From: Gemmiger formicilis
Lineage (GTDB): Bacteria > Bacillota > Clostridia > Oscillospirales > Ruminococcaceae
Reading direction: 5' to 3'
Length of the DNA: 64,000 nt
Assembly: GCF_016900095.1 (NCBI RefSeq)
Contig: NZ_JACJJP010000001.1
Location: 124,001 to 188,000, forward strand
The notes beneath the pieces were generated by a model. The model made no database searches, was not told where the DNA came from, and saw only the letters and a list, made by a program, of their open reading frames with translations. The position numbers and the translations under genes were made by a program. Below are positions 33,838-42,177 of the stretch, one piece after another; the first letter of the stretch is position 1, and each line of letters starts with the position of its first letter.

Positions 33838-34473
33838 TTATTCGTCAGTCCCCTGGGGGAAGATCATGTCAATCCCGGTCTGCAGGGTGTCCCGGTCAAT
33901 GGCTCCCACCGCCCGGGCCACGGCATTGCCCTCCGGGTCGATGAAATAGGTGGAGGGCAGCGAGTAGACCGAATAGGTCAGGGCGGCATCCTGGTCTGTG
34001 TCAAAATACACCGGGAATGTATAGCCTTTCTCGGCCACAAATTCCTGGGCATCGCTCAAGGTTTCCCGGGCCCCGTCGGTCATGTTGACCATCAGGAACT
34101 GCACATCTTCTCCCAGCTCCTCATACGCCTGCTGGAAATCCGCCATTTCGCTCTGGCAGGGACCGCACCAGCTGGCCCAGAAGTTGACCACCACCGCCTT
34201 GCCTGTAAAGTCAGAAAGCTTCACAGCATTGCCGTCGGCGTCATAGACGGTGAAATCCGGAGCCGCCTGGGCAGATGTTTCTTCCCCGCCCCCATCGGCC
34301 GCCTGTTCCTCGCCGGCTGCCGGGGTGGTTTCCGGTGCCGGGGTGGCCTGGCTGACCTGCAAATCGTCGGGCGTGCGACCTGCACTTAGGTCTTTATACA
34401 ACATCGAAGCACCGGTGATCAGAAGCGCAAAGGCCGCCACACCCGCCAGCAATACAATCTTTTTGTTCATCAT
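33838..34473 (-). CDS. Membrane-anchored TlpA/ResA-like thiol-disulfide oxidoreductase
   Basis: 211 residues. One N-terminal membrane anchor (about 5-25), an acidic linker to about 70, then a thioredoxin fold with the active site WCGPC at 102-106 and cis-proline region LPSTYFIDPEG near 173. It reduces disulfides of exported proteins, receiving electrons from CcdA encoded just upstream. The start may be the ATG at 34473 or the adjacent one at 34470. Downstream cytochrome c maturation genes are absent, so the target is unknown. Confidence 0.9.
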   Translation of the reverse strand: MMNKKIVLLAGVAAFALLITGASMLYKDLSAGRTPDDLQVSQATPAPETTPAAGEEQAADGGGEETSAQAAPDFTVYDADGNAVKLSDFTGKAVVVNFWASWCGPCQSEMADFQQAYEELGEDVQFLMVNMTDGARETLSDAQEFVAEKGYTFPVYFDTDQDAALTYSVYSLPSTYFIDPEGNAVARAVGAIDRDTLQTGIDMIFPQGTDE

Positions 34474-34483
34474 CTTTCTCCTT

Positions 34484-35146
34484 TCAGCTCAGCAAGGTCA
34501 GCCAACGGCCCAGAAGTCCGGTGGCCATCAGCACGCCCACCAGCACAAGGAAGCCGCCGCTGATGCGGTTGATCACGGTATAGTGGCGTTTGATCCAGTC
34601 AAAGGCGGACTTGAGTTCATCGATAAGCAGGGCGCTGGCCACAAAGGGCACGCCCAGGCCCAGGGAATAGGCCAGCAGCATCCAGACACCGGTCCAGACG
34701 CTCCCCTGTTGGGAAGCCAGCAAGAGGGCCGAGCCCAGGAAGGCACCCACGCAGGGGGTCCAGCCCAGGGAGAAGATCAGCCCGAACAGCAACGAGGAGA
34801 AGAACCCCGGCGTGCGCACGGCGGTGCCGCCGGCCATGCCGCCGCGGAACAGCTGCACCCGCAGCACCCCCAGAAAGTTGAGGCCGAAGAGGATAACCAC
34901 CACGCCGGAAACCAGGTTGACCACGGTCTGGTGGGATTTGAGGAAGCCGCCCACCGTGCCGGCCAGAGCACCCATGGCCACAAAGACCAGGGTGAAACCG
35001 AGGACAAAACCCAAAGCGCCGGTAAGAGTCTTGCGCATGCTGCGCTGACCCCCGGCGAAGTAGGACACGTAGATGGGCAGCATGGGCAAAAGGCAGGGCG
35101 AAACGAAGGTGATGATACCTTCCAGGAAGGAGATCAGATACTGCAT
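34484..35146 (-). CDS. ccdA: Cytochrome c biogenesis/thiol transport protein CcdA
   Basis: 220 residues, six membrane segments in two inverted repeats. The redox cysteines lie in FVSPCLLPMLP (near residue 18) and in GWTPCVGAFLG (near 128). It carries reducing equivalents from cytosolic thioredoxin to the external TlpA-like protein encoded 10 bases downstream. A thioredoxin gene (35945-36250) is close by. Confidence 0.93.
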   Translation of the reverse strand: MQYLISFLEGIITFVSPCLLPMLPIYVSYFAGGQRSMRKTLTGALGFVLGFTLVFVAMGALAGTVGGFLKSHQTVVNLVSGVVVILFGLNFLGVLRVQLFRGGMAGGTAVRTPGFFSSLLFGLIFSLGWTPCVGAFLGSALLLASQQGSVWTGVWMLLAYSLGLGVPFVASALLIDELKSAFDWIKRHYTVINRISGGFLVLVGVLMATGLLGRWLTLLS

Positions 35147-35178
35147 GAGAAGAGTTCCTTTCTGCGGTCGGGTGGGAT

Positions 35179-35207
35179 TTGACGGGGCGATGGTTTTTGG
35201 CTATACT
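35179..35207 (+). promoter_or_regulatory. Promoter of the Crp/Fnr gene
   Basis: TTGACG, 17-bp spacer, TATACT. The leader is very short, with AAGGAGG starting about 9 bases past the -10 box. Confidence 0.75.
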
Positions 35208-35216
35208 GGCGGTATA
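35202..35216. promoter_or_regulatory. Inverted repeat over the -10 box, candidate operator
   Basis: TATAC, 5 bases, GTATA. It covers the -10 box and the start site of the Crp/Fnr gene. Confidence 0.4.
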
Positions 35217-35230
35217 AGGAGGTGACGGCC

Positions 35231-35893
35231 TTGCCGTTTGAAACCTTGTTTCCCGTATGGGACCAGCTGACGCCCGCCCAGCAGCAGACGCTGCGGAATT
35301 CCGCCGTGCTGCGCAAGGTGCCCCAGGGCACCATCGTGCATGACGGATCGGCGGATTGCCTGGGGTATCTGCTGGTGCGCAGCGGACAGCTGCGGGCGTA
35401 TTATCTTTCGGAAGAAGGGCGGGAGATCACCCTGTACCGCCTGTTTGAGCGGGATGCCTGCCTGTTGGCGGCTTCCTGCATGATGCCCAGCATCCAGTTC
35501 GATGTGACCATCGAAGCGGAGAAGGACAGCGAAATGTACATCGTCCCCCCGGACGTGTATAAATCGGTGATGAAGGAGTCGGCCGCCGTGGCCAACTACA
35601 CCAACGAGGTCATGAGCACCCGGCTTTCGGACGTGATGTGGCTGATGGAACAGGTGATGTTCCGCAGCTTTGACCGGCGGCTGGCCGGGTTTCTGCTGGA
35701 GGAAAGTGAGCTGGACGGTACCACCGTGCTCAAGCTCACCCACGAAAAGATTGCCAACCACCTGGGCACCGCCCGGGAGGTGGTGACCCGGATGCTACGG
35801 TATTTCCAGAGCGAAGGGATGGTCAAGCTGTCCCGTGGGACGGTGGAACTGACCGCCCCTGACAAACTGCGGGCCCTTCGCGGGGACGACTGA
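35231..35893 (+). CDS. Crp/Fnr family transcriptional regulator
   Basis: 220 residues. Cyclic-nucleotide-binding-type beta roll (about 20-120) and a C-terminal winged helix with recognition helix HEKIANHLGTAREVVTRML near residue 170. The cAMP-contact signature is not present. Cysteines at about 43, 77 and 83 could sense redox state, but there is no clear FNR N-terminal cluster. The TTG at 35231 is chosen, 8 bases after AAGGAGG; the GTG at 35222 overlaps that site. It is divergent from ccdA-tlpA and convergent with trxA, suggesting control of thiol redox genes. Confidence 0.85.
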   Translation: MPFETLFPVWDQLTPAQQQTLRNSAVLRKVPQGTIVHDGSADCLGYLLVRSGQLRAYYLSEEGREITLYRLFERDACLLAASCMMPSIQFDVTIEAEKDSEMYIVPPDVYKSVMKESAAVANYTNEVMSTRLSDVMWLMEQVMFRSFDRRLAGFLLEESELDGTTVLKLTHEKIANHLGTAREVVTRMLRYFQSEGMVKLSRGTVELTAPDKLRALRGDD

Positions 35894-35901
35894 AAACGCA
35901 G

Positions 35902-35934
35902 AAAGCACGCCCCGCCGAAGCGGAACGTGCTTTT
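35902..35934. terminator. Bidirectional terminator between Crp/Fnr gene and trxA
   Basis: Arms AAAGCACG and CGTGCTTT with an inner CCGC/GCGG stem, TTTT on the plus strand and AAA-derived T run on the minus. Confidence 0.8.
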
Positions 35935-35944
35935 GCGGGCTCTG

Positions 35945-36250
35945 TTACAGCAGGGCGAGGATGCGGGCCTTGGGCAGGGCGCCCACCGAGCGGTTCACTT
36001 CCTGGCCGTTCTTGATGACCACCAGGGTGGGAATGCTCATAACGCCGAACTGCGTGGCCAGGGCCGGCTGTTCGTCCACATTGATCTTGCAGACCTTGAT
36101 GTCGCTGCACTCGGCAGCAATCTCATCCAGGATGGGGCCCACCATACGGCAGGGACCGCACCAGCTGGCCCAGAAGTCCAGCAGAACGGGCTTGTCGCTG
36201 TGAAGCACTTCGTTTTCAAAAGTAGCGGTCGTAATATGAAGAACAGACAT
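35945..36250 (-). CDS. trxA: Thioredoxin
   Basis: Cytosolic disulfide reductase, 101 residues. Active site WCGPC with Cys31 and Cys34, cis-proline loop [12 protein letters not shown] near residue 73, and C-terminal [18 protein letters not shown] lies 11 bases before the ATG at 36250. Electron donor for ribonucleotide reductase and, through CcdA, for the extracytoplasmic TlpA-like protein. Confidence 0.95.
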   Translation of the reverse strand: MSVLHITTATFENEVLHSDKPVLLDFWASWCGPCRMVGPILDEIAAECSDIKVCKINVDEQPALATQFGVMSIPTLVVIKNGQEVNRSVGALPKARILALL

Positions 36251-36439
36251 GGTCGATAACCTCCGTTTGTTGTTTGGTTTTGGGTTTCCCCTTTGAGTAT
36301 GGTACTACTATACCCGCTTTTTTGCAATTCTTCCGTAACTATGTCACCAAAGGAAAAAGTCATACCTTGCCCGTTGTTTCCCCGGCAAATTTCACAAGTT
36401 TTTTACCGGGGCACCCAAAAAGATTTTTGTGGCAAAATT
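36251..36439. other. Intergenic region between divergent trxA and guaB
   Basis: Part of a 312-base gap. On the minus strand TTGCAA, 17 bp, TACCAT (about 36298-36326) could be the trxA promoter. A loose CCCCGG/CCGGGG hairpin (36380-36411) lies between the two promoters. No gene is seen. Confidence 0.4.
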
Positions 36440-36468
36440 TTGTATTTTGTCCACGGATATGGTACAAT
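36440..36468 (+). promoter_or_regulatory. Promoter of guaB
   Basis: TTGTAT, 17-bp spacer, TACAAT. The leader of about 88 bases contains a small CTGTC/GACAG hairpin. Confidence 0.65.
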
Positions 36469-36562
36469 CAAAAATAAGCATAGAACCGCCCGGTGCCGCG
36501 CCTGTCGGTGCGAATTCCGGACAGAAAGTATATTGGTTTTGTGAACTGTAAGGAGAGTGTTT

Positions 36563-38065
36563 ATGGCGTACTATTTTTCTGAACCGTCCCGCACATTTGG
36601 TGAATATCTGCTGGTGCCGGGGTATTCCTCTTCTGAATGTGTGCCCGACGCGGTAAGTCTGCGTACCCCGCTGGTCAAATACCGCAAGGGTCAGGAAGAG
36701 TGCCCGCTGGAAATGAACATCCCGATGGTGTCCGCCATCATGCAGTCTGTCTCCGGCGAAAAGCTGGCCATCGCGCTGGCCAAGCAGGGCGGCGTTTCCT
36801 TCATCTACGGTTCTCAGACCATTAAGGAAGAGGCCGACATGGTCCGCCGCGTAAAGGCCTACAAGAAGGGCTTTGTGACCAGCGATTCCAACCTGCCTCC
36901 CGAGGCCACCCTGGCCGATGTGCTGGACCTGAAGGTCCGCACCGGCCATTCCACCGTGGCCATCACCGCGGACGGCACCCCCCACGGCAAGCTGCTGGGC
37001 ATTGTAGCTTCCCGCGACTATCGCCTGTCCCGCATGTCCACCGACCTGAAGGTCACCGAATTCATGACCCCGCTGGAAAAGCTGGTCACCGCCCCCGCCA
37101 CCACCAGCCTGCATGACTGCAACGACATCATCTGGGACAACAAGATCAATTCCCTGCCCCTGATCGACGAGGAAGGCCATCTGCAGTACATGGTTTTCCG
37201 CAAGGATTACGACAGCCACAAGGAAAACGTCAACGAGCTGCTGGACAAGAACAAGAGCTATGTGGTGGGCGCCGGTATCAACACCCGCGACTACGCCGAA
37301 CGTGTTCCCGCTCTGATCGACGCCGGTGTGGACGTGCTGTGCATCGACTCGTCCGAGGGCTTCAGCGAATGGCAGTCCCGCACCATCACCTGGATCCGTG
37401 AGCACTACGGCGACAGCGTCAAGGTGGGCGCCGGCAACGTGGTGGACCGCGACGGCTTCCTGTTCCTGGCCAAGGCGGGCGCTGACTTCGTCAAGATCGG
37501 CATCGGCGGCGGTTCCATCTGCATCACCCGTGAGACCAAGGGCATCGGCCGCGGTCAGGCTACCGCTGTCATCGAGGTTGCCAAGGCCCGCGACGAATAC
37601 TATGAGCAGACCGGCATCTACATTCCCATCTGCTCTGACGGCGGCATTGTCCACGACTACCACATCACCCTGGCTCTGGCCATGGGCGCTGACTTCGTCA
37701 TGCTGGGCCGTTACTTCGCCCGCTTTGATGAAAGCCCGACGAACCGCCTGCGCATCAACGGCAACTACGTCAAGGAGTACTGGGGCGAAGGTTCCAACCG
37801 CGCCCGCAACTGGCAGCGCTACGATCTGGGCGGCGCCCAGAAGCTGAACTTTGAGGAAGGCGTGGACAGCTACGTTCCCTACGCCGGTCCCCTGGCCGAC
37901 GGCGTGCAGACCACCCTGTACAAGGTGCGCTCCACCATGTGCAACTGCGGCGCCCTGAACATCCACGAGCTGCAGCAGAAGGCCCGTCTGACCGTGGTTT
38001 CCTCCACTTCCATTGTGGAAGGCGGCAGCCACGACGTCATCCTGAAGAACAGCCCCAACAACTGA
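36563..38065 (+). CDS. guaB: IMP dehydrogenase
   Basis: Oxidises IMP to XMP with NAD, the rate-limiting step to GMP. 500 residues, the class with a long C terminus. The TIM barrel is interrupted by a CBS pair (about 100-215: [37 protein letters not shown]). The catalytic cysteine lies in [19 protein letters not shown]; the flap arginine-tyrosine region is NWQRYDLGG. The ATG at 36563 is 7 bases from AAGGAG. With purA it covers both branches from IMP, though the two are not linked. Confidence 0.93.
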   Translation: MAYYFSEPSRTFGEYLLVPGYSSSECVPDAVSLRTPLVKYRKGQEECPLEMNIPMVSAIMQSVSGEKLAIALAKQGGVSFIYGSQTIKEEADMVRRVKAYKKGFVTSDSNLPPEATLADVLDLKVRTGHSTVAITADGTPHGKLLGIVASRDYRLSRMSTDLKVTEFMTPLEKLVTAPATTSLHDCNDIIWDNKINSLPLIDEEGHLQYMVFRKDYDSHKENVNELLDKNKSYVVGAGINTRDYAERVPALIDAGVDVLCIDSSEGFSEWQSRTITWIREHYGDSVKVGAGNVVDRDGFLFLAKAGADFVKIGIGGGSICITRETKGIGRGQATAVIEVAKARDEYYEQTGIYIPICSDGGIVHDYHITLALAMGADFVMLGRYFARFDESPTNRLRINGNYVKEYWGEGSNRARNWQRYDLGGAQKLNFEEGVDSYVPYAGPLADGVQTTLYKVRSTMCNCGALNIHELQQKARLTVVSSTSIVEGGSHDVILKNSPNN

Positions 38066-38083
38066 TCTTCCCCATTCTGACAA

Positions 38084-38129
38084 AGAGGAGCCCCGCTCCG
38101 GTCGATGACCGGAGCGGGGCTCCCTTTTT
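38084..38129. terminator. Strong terminator between guaB and the DUF4097 gene
   Basis: Perfect 17-bp stem (38087-38103 with 38107-38123), loop GAT, followed by TTTTT; the opposite side offers CTCTTTG for the converging gene. Confidence 0.9.
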
Positions 38130-38144
38130 GTTCTTGTATTTTTG

Positions 38145-39395
38145 TCAGCCGGCAAAGCCCAATTCAATGCTGCCGGAACGGCATTCCGCTTCGATGGAAA
38201 CGTTCGTGTTCCCCTGACGATGGACTTCCCCGTTGATCTGCTCCCCGTTCACGGTCAGGGTACCGCCCTTGTTCTCGGCTTCCAGGCGGTAGTCAGCAGC
38301 CTGGCCCTGCAGGGTGGCGGACACACGGCCGCTCTCCGCTTCCACATCCAGCTGGCGGCTGACGACAACCTGCGTGGACGAAACCGCACCGCGGGCCGCA
38401 TCCAGAGAGATCTCGTCGGCCGTGAGGGTGGCTGCCGACACAGCGCCGTCTGCTTCTTCCGTCAGATCCACCTTGCGGGCGGTGATGTTGCCCACCGTAA
38501 CCTGGGCGCCCATAGAATCCACTTCCAGTTCGTCCAGAGTCAGGTCCGGCAAGACCGCACTGCCGCCGGTAAGCTTGAATTCCATACGACGGGGCTGGTT
38601 GTCGACAGGCAGCACCAGGGTCAGGCTGGCATTGGCGGCTCCGTTGGCGGAAAGCCGGGCATCCAGCTTGGCATCCCGGTCCAGCTCTTTCTGGTCCACC
38701 ACCAGTGCGTCGTTGCCCACACCGCTGCCCCGCAGGATGACGGCGCTGACAGACTCATCCACCATAACCGTCAGGTTGACCTGAGACAGCTCCAGATCCA
38801 CCTCGGTGAGGTTCATGGAATAGGTGGTCTCCCAGTCGGACGCGGCCTGGGTGTTGGCCGCCGAATCCGCAGAAGTGGCCGCCGGCGCCGCCGAATCGGC
38901 CGGTGCCGGGGTAGCTGCATCCGGTAACTGAGCAGCTGTGGAAGAGGACTTTTCGGCCATGATCGGTGTTTGCGCAACCACCGACGTGGCGCTGTCACGG
39001 CCAAAGCCGCGGAATCCGGTGGCAGCGGCGGACATCACCAGGGCCAGCGCCACCAACAGCAGAATCACAATAAAGAGAACCAGCAGTCCCGGGCCGTGCA
39101 GACCTGTGCGGGTGATGGGTTCGGCGGCGGGGTTTTCTTTGTAGGGATTGCCGGAGGCGGGTTGCGGCGCCTGGACGGTTTGGTCCGCCTCTCCTGCCCC
39201 GTTCAGGCCCGCCCCTTCCAGAATTTTGCGGGCCACCGTTTCGGGGTCACCCAGTTTCTCGGCGGTCTCGGCCTCATGATCGGGCCCGGCTGCATCAAAG
39301 TATTCGGAATAATAGTCCAGCGCATCCCGGCGCTCCTGCGGCGGCATGGCGGCCAGAAGCTGCTCCAACTTGGCAAGATATTCATACTTGGTCAT
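38145..39395 (-). CDS. DUF1700/DUF4097 membrane protein, PadR partner
   Basis: 416 residues. An N-terminal DUF1700 helical domain (TKYEYLAKLEQLLAAMPPQE to about 65), a linker, one membrane segment (about 100-120), a Ser/Ala/Pro-rich spacer, then a beta-helical adhesin-like DUF4097 domain (about 200-416) with short repeats of the type LxLSQVNLTV, AQVTVGNITARKVDL, GAVSAATLTADEISL. Such pairs with PadR regulators are common in Firmicutes and are linked to envelope stress. Its ATG overlaps the padR stop (ATGA). The ligand is unknown. Confidence 0.8.
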   Translation of the reverse strand: MTKYEYLAKLEQLLAAMPPQERRDALDYYSEYFDAAGPDHEAETAEKLGDPETVARKILEGAGLNGAGEADQTVQAPQPASGNPYKENPAAEPITRTGLHGPGLLVLFIVILLLVALALVMSAAATGFRGFGRDSATSVVAQTPIMAEKSSSTAAQLPDAATPAPADSAAPAATSADSAANTQAASDWETTYSMNLTEVDLELSQVNLTVMVDESVSAVILRGSGVGNDALVVDQKELDRDAKLDARLSANGAANASLTLVLPVDNQPRRMEFKLTGGSAVLPDLTLDELEVDSMGAQVTVGNITARKVDLTEEADGAVSAATLTADEISLDAARGAVSSTQVVVSRQLDVEAESGRVSATLQGQAADYRLEAENKGGTLTVNGEQINGEVHRQGNTNVSIEAECRSGSIELGFAG

Positions 39396-39712
39396 GGTGT
39401 TTCCCCCCAAAACAATGTGTCGATTTTTTGTGTGTAGGTTCGCCATTCGCCCTGATAGCCCTGCAGGCGAACACGCCCCAGGTCAGTGATGCGATAATAG
39501 CGTCGGTTGCGGCCGTTGGCGGTTTCGTCGTGTACGGTCAGGCACTGGTCCTTTTGCAGGCGGCGCAGCACCGGATACAAAGAAGATTCCGACACGTCCA
39601 GCACCTCTTTGATCTGCTGGGTGATGCGGTATCCGTAGGAACCGTCCTCCTGCTGGGAAACCACGGCCAGCACAACGGCGTCCAACAAGGCCGCACTGGA
39701 TACAAAGGTCAT
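39392..39712 (-). CDS. PadR family transcriptional regulator
   Basis: 106 residues, the short PadR class with one C-terminal helix. The winged helix shows GSYGYRITQQIKEVLDVSESSLYPVLRRLQKD and the wing NGRNRRYYRIT. Start ATG at 39712 with AAGGGAG upstream. It is first in a two-gene operon with the DUF1700/DUF4097 protein and probably represses itself through the palindrome at its promoter. Confidence 0.92.
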   Translation of the reverse strand: MTFVSSAALLDAVVLAVVSQQEDGSYGYRITQQIKEVLDVSESSLYPVLRRLQKDQCLTVHDETANGRNRRYYRITDLGRVRLQGYQGEWRTYTQKIDTLFWGETP

Positions 39713-39739
39713 GGTATTCTCCCTTCTTATATGTCTTTA

Positions 39740-39762
39740 TATATTATATATCATATAATATA
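39740..39762. promoter_or_regulatory. PadR operator palindrome over the promoter
   Basis: Perfect 10-bp arms TATATTATAT and ATATAATATA with a 3-bp centre. It covers the -10 box TATATA (39745-39750) of a minus-strand promoter with -35 TTGCAT (39768-39773, spacer 17). Confidence 0.75.
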
Positions 39763-39796
39763 GTACAATGCAATAGCTTTATCCCCCTGTGTGCAA

Positions 39797-39827
39797 AAAA
39801 AATTTGCCGCGGAAAAATTCCGCGGCA
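39797..39827 (-). terminator. Terminator 2 downstream of the thioesterase gene
   Basis: Perfect 10-bp stem TGCCGCGGAA/TTCCGCGGCA with an AAA/TTT loop, followed on the minus strand by AAATTTTTTTT. Confidence 0.8.
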
Positions 39828-39832
39828 GACAA

Positions 39833-39866
39833 AAAGGAAACCCCCGCCTGAGGGAAAGGCGGGGGT
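39833..39866 (-). terminator. Terminator 1 downstream of the thioesterase gene
   Basis: 9-bp stem ACCCCCGCC/GGCGGGGGT followed on the minus strand by TTCCTTTTTG. With the hairpin at 39797-39827 it forms a tandem terminator, about 165 bases past the thioesterase stop. Confidence 0.75.
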
Positions 39867-39891
39867 CCAAAAGAAAGGAGGAGAAGAACAC

Positions 39892-39933
39892 ATGAAAAAG
39901 TTTGTTTTAGCTTTGCTTGCAAGTAAATTGTAA
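39892..39933 (+). CDS. 13-codon micro-ORF with a very strong ribosome binding site
   Basis: ATG at 39892 preceded by AAAGGAGG at 39874-39881 (spacing about 10), encoding MKKFVLALLASKL and a TAA. The peptide looks like the beginning of a signal peptide. It could be a leader peptide, a tiny membrane-active peptide or the relic of a lost gene. The plus-strand promoter is not evident, and the upstream hairpins would also fold in a plus-strand transcript. No gene follows on the plus strand, so an attenuation role is doubtful. Confidence 0.35.
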   Translation: MKKFVLALLASKL

Positions 39934-40032
39934 CCCTTTTGCAACCAATTGTCAATGCCTATTTGTTAAGGTTTTGTAACTATTTTCATTCTTTTGTTAC
40001 CTTTTCGGGTGTTCTCCCCTTGTTTGTTCGTT

Positions 40033-40785
40033 TCAGCCGCGGGGGGCCAGGGTCATGGTGGCTTCAAAACTGGATTTGCCATCCGGCAGAATTCCGGCAA
40101 AATACCATTTACCGTTTTCCATCTGATGACGGTACAGCGTGAAAGCCCCGCCACGGCGCACTTCCTTATGGTAATAGATGATCAGATCCTGCACAAAGTT
40201 GGATTCCAATGTCTCCATGGGCAGTGCGTCACAGATCACATCCACATACCGGGCGTTGTTCATATGCCCGTTCATATCACACTGGCTGTAGGCGGCCACG
40301 TGTCTGCCCACAATCTCGCAGTCTTCCAGCGAAGCCTTGTGCATCTTCATGGGCAGTTCTTCCGGCACCTCCACGGCCCAGTGGGCGGTGGTGAATTCTT
40401 CCGGATGCTTGCGCAGAATCATGCGGCGGTCGGTGTCGATCACCACCCAGCGGCTGTCCACCAGCGCCACCGGTTTGCCTTCGGCGTCCTGCACCACAGT
40501 GATGCGCTTGTTCACCGCCCGCTTCATAGCTTCCGGCTTGGTGATCAGGGTCAGGTGCTCATCCACATGGGGAACACGGTCAAAGTGCAGCGCCTGTTTG
40601 GCAAGCACGTAGGCGGTGTGGGTCTTGGCGTAGACTTCGTCGGTCAGGCCCAGGGCGATGGCGTGTTCCCCGGCGATCTGCTGGGCATAGCGCAGCACCG
40701 ACGCCGGCTGCACATAACCAAAACAGTCACCGTCGTGGCGGTACACCTGGAAGGATTCGGTATATTCTGTCATGTCCAAAGACAT
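40033..40785 (-). CDS. Acyl-ACP thioesterase (FatA/FatB-like)
   Basis: Hydrolyses acyl-ACP to free fatty acid in the cytosol. 250 residues, a tandem hot-dog fold as in the bacterial members of the plant FAT family. The second hot dog carries YSQCDMNGHMNNARYVDV near residue 165, with the conserved Asp/Asn/His cluster. The ATG at 40785 lies 9 bases after AAGGAG; the ATG three codons upstream is too close. Single gene with its own extended -10 promoter and tandem terminators. Confidence 0.9.
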   Translation of the reverse strand: MSLDMTEYTESFQVYRHDGDCFGYVQPASVLRYAQQIAGEHAIALGLTDEVYAKTHTAYVLAKQALHFDRVPHVDEHLTLITKPEAMKRAVNKRITVVQDAEGKPVALVDSRWVVIDTDRRMILRKHPEEFTTAHWAVEVPEELPMKMHKASLEDCEIVGRHVAAYSQCDMNGHMNNARYVDVICDALPMETLESNFVQDLIIYYHKEVRRGGAFTLYRHQMENGKWYFAGILPDGKSSFEATMTLAPRG

Positions 40786-40818
40786 GGGCGGCATCTCCTT
40801 TTCTGATTCGATTTGTTT

Positions 40819-40827
40819 ATTATAGCA
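40819..40827 (-). promoter_or_regulatory. Extended -10 promoter of the thioesterase gene
   Basis: Minus-strand TGCTATAAT; no good -35 at 17 bp. Confidence 0.45.
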
Positions 40828-40881
40828 CGGTGCAGGCTGCCGCGCCAGCATTTCCGGGACAAAATACCCGCTTTGCCCAAC

Positions 40882-40912
40882 AAAAACACCCTTTCCGTGG
40901 GCCGGAAAGGGC
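40882..40912 (-). terminator. Terminator of the pot operon
   Basis: Minus-strand CCCTTTCC/GGAAAGGG stem followed by TGTTTTTG, 9 bases past the potD stop. Confidence 0.8.
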
Positions 40913-40921
40913 ATTTTGCAA

Positions 40922-42163
40922 TCAGTAATTGTCCCGCATCTTCTTGCACAGTTTGCGCCAGATATTGAAGCCGGACAGGGCCACCGCGCCCAGCAGGAAG
41001 ATGACCACCATCCAGCTGCCGCCGCTCTCGTCGTAGCTCTTCATCTGGCTCCACTGGCTGTCCATCTCGGCGTTGATCTCATCCGGCAGGGTGACGAACA
41101 CCTCCGCCTTGGACATAACGTCCTCCCCGGGATAGGCGATGGGGCTGTACTTCAGGTCATCGTCCAGCATCTCCCACACCGCCGTGATGGGGGTGGAATA
41201 GCCAATGTAGTCGCAGTTGGCGTAGCCCACCGACGTTTCACACATATAGTTGATGAACATTTCGGCGGCTTCCTTGTTCTTGCTGGTGGCCGGAATGCAC
41301 ATGCTGTCCACAAAGAAGTTCACGCCCTCTTCCGGGTGGACAAAGGCCAGGTCGGGGTTGTCCTCGATCATGGTCAGGGCGTCGCCCGCATAATACGGGG
41401 CCATGGCGGCCTCGCCGCCCTCCATCTTATCGAAGATCTCGTCCATGACATAGGCCTGCACGATGGATTTCTGGTCCTGCAGGTCTTTCATGACCTGATT
41501 CACCTCCTCCACCGAGGAAGGGTTCAGGGACAGACCCGCCCGCTTGGCCGCAATGGCGTAGGCATCCCGGGAGTTGTTGAACATGAGCACGTTGCCGGCA
41601 TACTGCACGTCCCACAAAGCGGACCAGCTGGTGGGGGCCTCGTCCACCATGGTGGTGTTGTAGATCAGGCCGGTGGTACCCCACATGTAGGGCACGCTGT
41701 AGGCGTTGTCCGGGTCAAAATCCCAGCCCAGGTATTCGTCCCCGATGGCGGCAATGTTGGGAATGTTGTCGTAGTCCAGGGGAGCCAGCATTCCTTCGGC
41801 GATGAGTTTGCCCACCATGTAGTCGGAGGGAAAAATCACATCATAGCTGGCGCCGCCGGACTTCATCTTGGCATACAGGCTCTCGTTGGAATCAAAGGTG
41901 GTGTAGTTGACCTTGATGCCGGTGAGTTCCTCAAAGGCGGAGACCACGTCCACGCTGTCGTCCGAGCCGTCGGAGATATACAGGCCCCAGTTGTAGACAT
42001 TCAGGGTGATGTTGTCGTCGGCAAAGCGGGTCCAGTCGTAATCCCCGGAAACCGAGATGTCCTCGTTGATCACGATTTCTTCCGCGGCAAAGGCGGGGGT
42101 GGCAACGGCGGGCAGCAGCAGCATCAGGGCAGCGCCCAAAGCGCAAAAACGTTTCAGCTTCAT
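40922..42163 (-). CDS. potD: Spermidine/putrescine-binding protein PotD with C-terminal membrane anchor
   Basis: 413 residues. The signal peptide ends near AFA-A at residue 26 with no lipobox cysteine. The binding fold shows ITLNVYNWGLYISDGSDD near residue 58, YDVIFPSDYMVGKLI near 113 and VPYMWGTTGLIYNTT near 162, as in PotD/PotF. After residue about 385 (GGSWMVVIFLLGAVALSGFN) there is a single hydrophobic segment and a basic tail, which should anchor the protein in the membrane. The usual lipid anchor is thus replaced by a C-terminal one. Last gene of potABCD. Confidence 0.92.
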   Translation of the reverse strand: MKLKRFCALGAALMLLLPAVATPAFAAEEIVINEDISVSGDYDWTRFADDNITLNVYNWGLYISDGSDDSVDVVSAFEELTGIKVNYTTFDSNESLYAKMKSGGASYDVIFPSDYMVGKLIAEGMLAPLDYDNIPNIAAIGDEYLGWDFDPDNAYSVPYMWGTTGLIYNTTMVDEAPTSWSALWDVQYAGNVLMFNNSRDAYAIAAKRAGLSLNPSSVEEVNQVMKDLQDQKSIVQAYVMDEIFDKMEGGEAAMAPYYAGDALTMIEDNPDLAFVHPEEGVNFFVDSMCIPATSKNKEAAEMFINYMCETSVGYANCDYIGYSTPITAVWEMLDDDLKYSPIAYPGEDVMSKAEVFVTLPDEINAEMDSQWSQMKSYDESGGSWMVVIFLLGAVALSGFNIWRKLCKKMRDNY

Positions 42164-42177
42164 CTTGCCCCTCCCCT

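Noticed and set aside
39744-39944. A 66-codon minus-strand frame between padR and the thioesterase gene
   Set aside because: It runs through two terminators and the padR operator, with no ribosome binding site.
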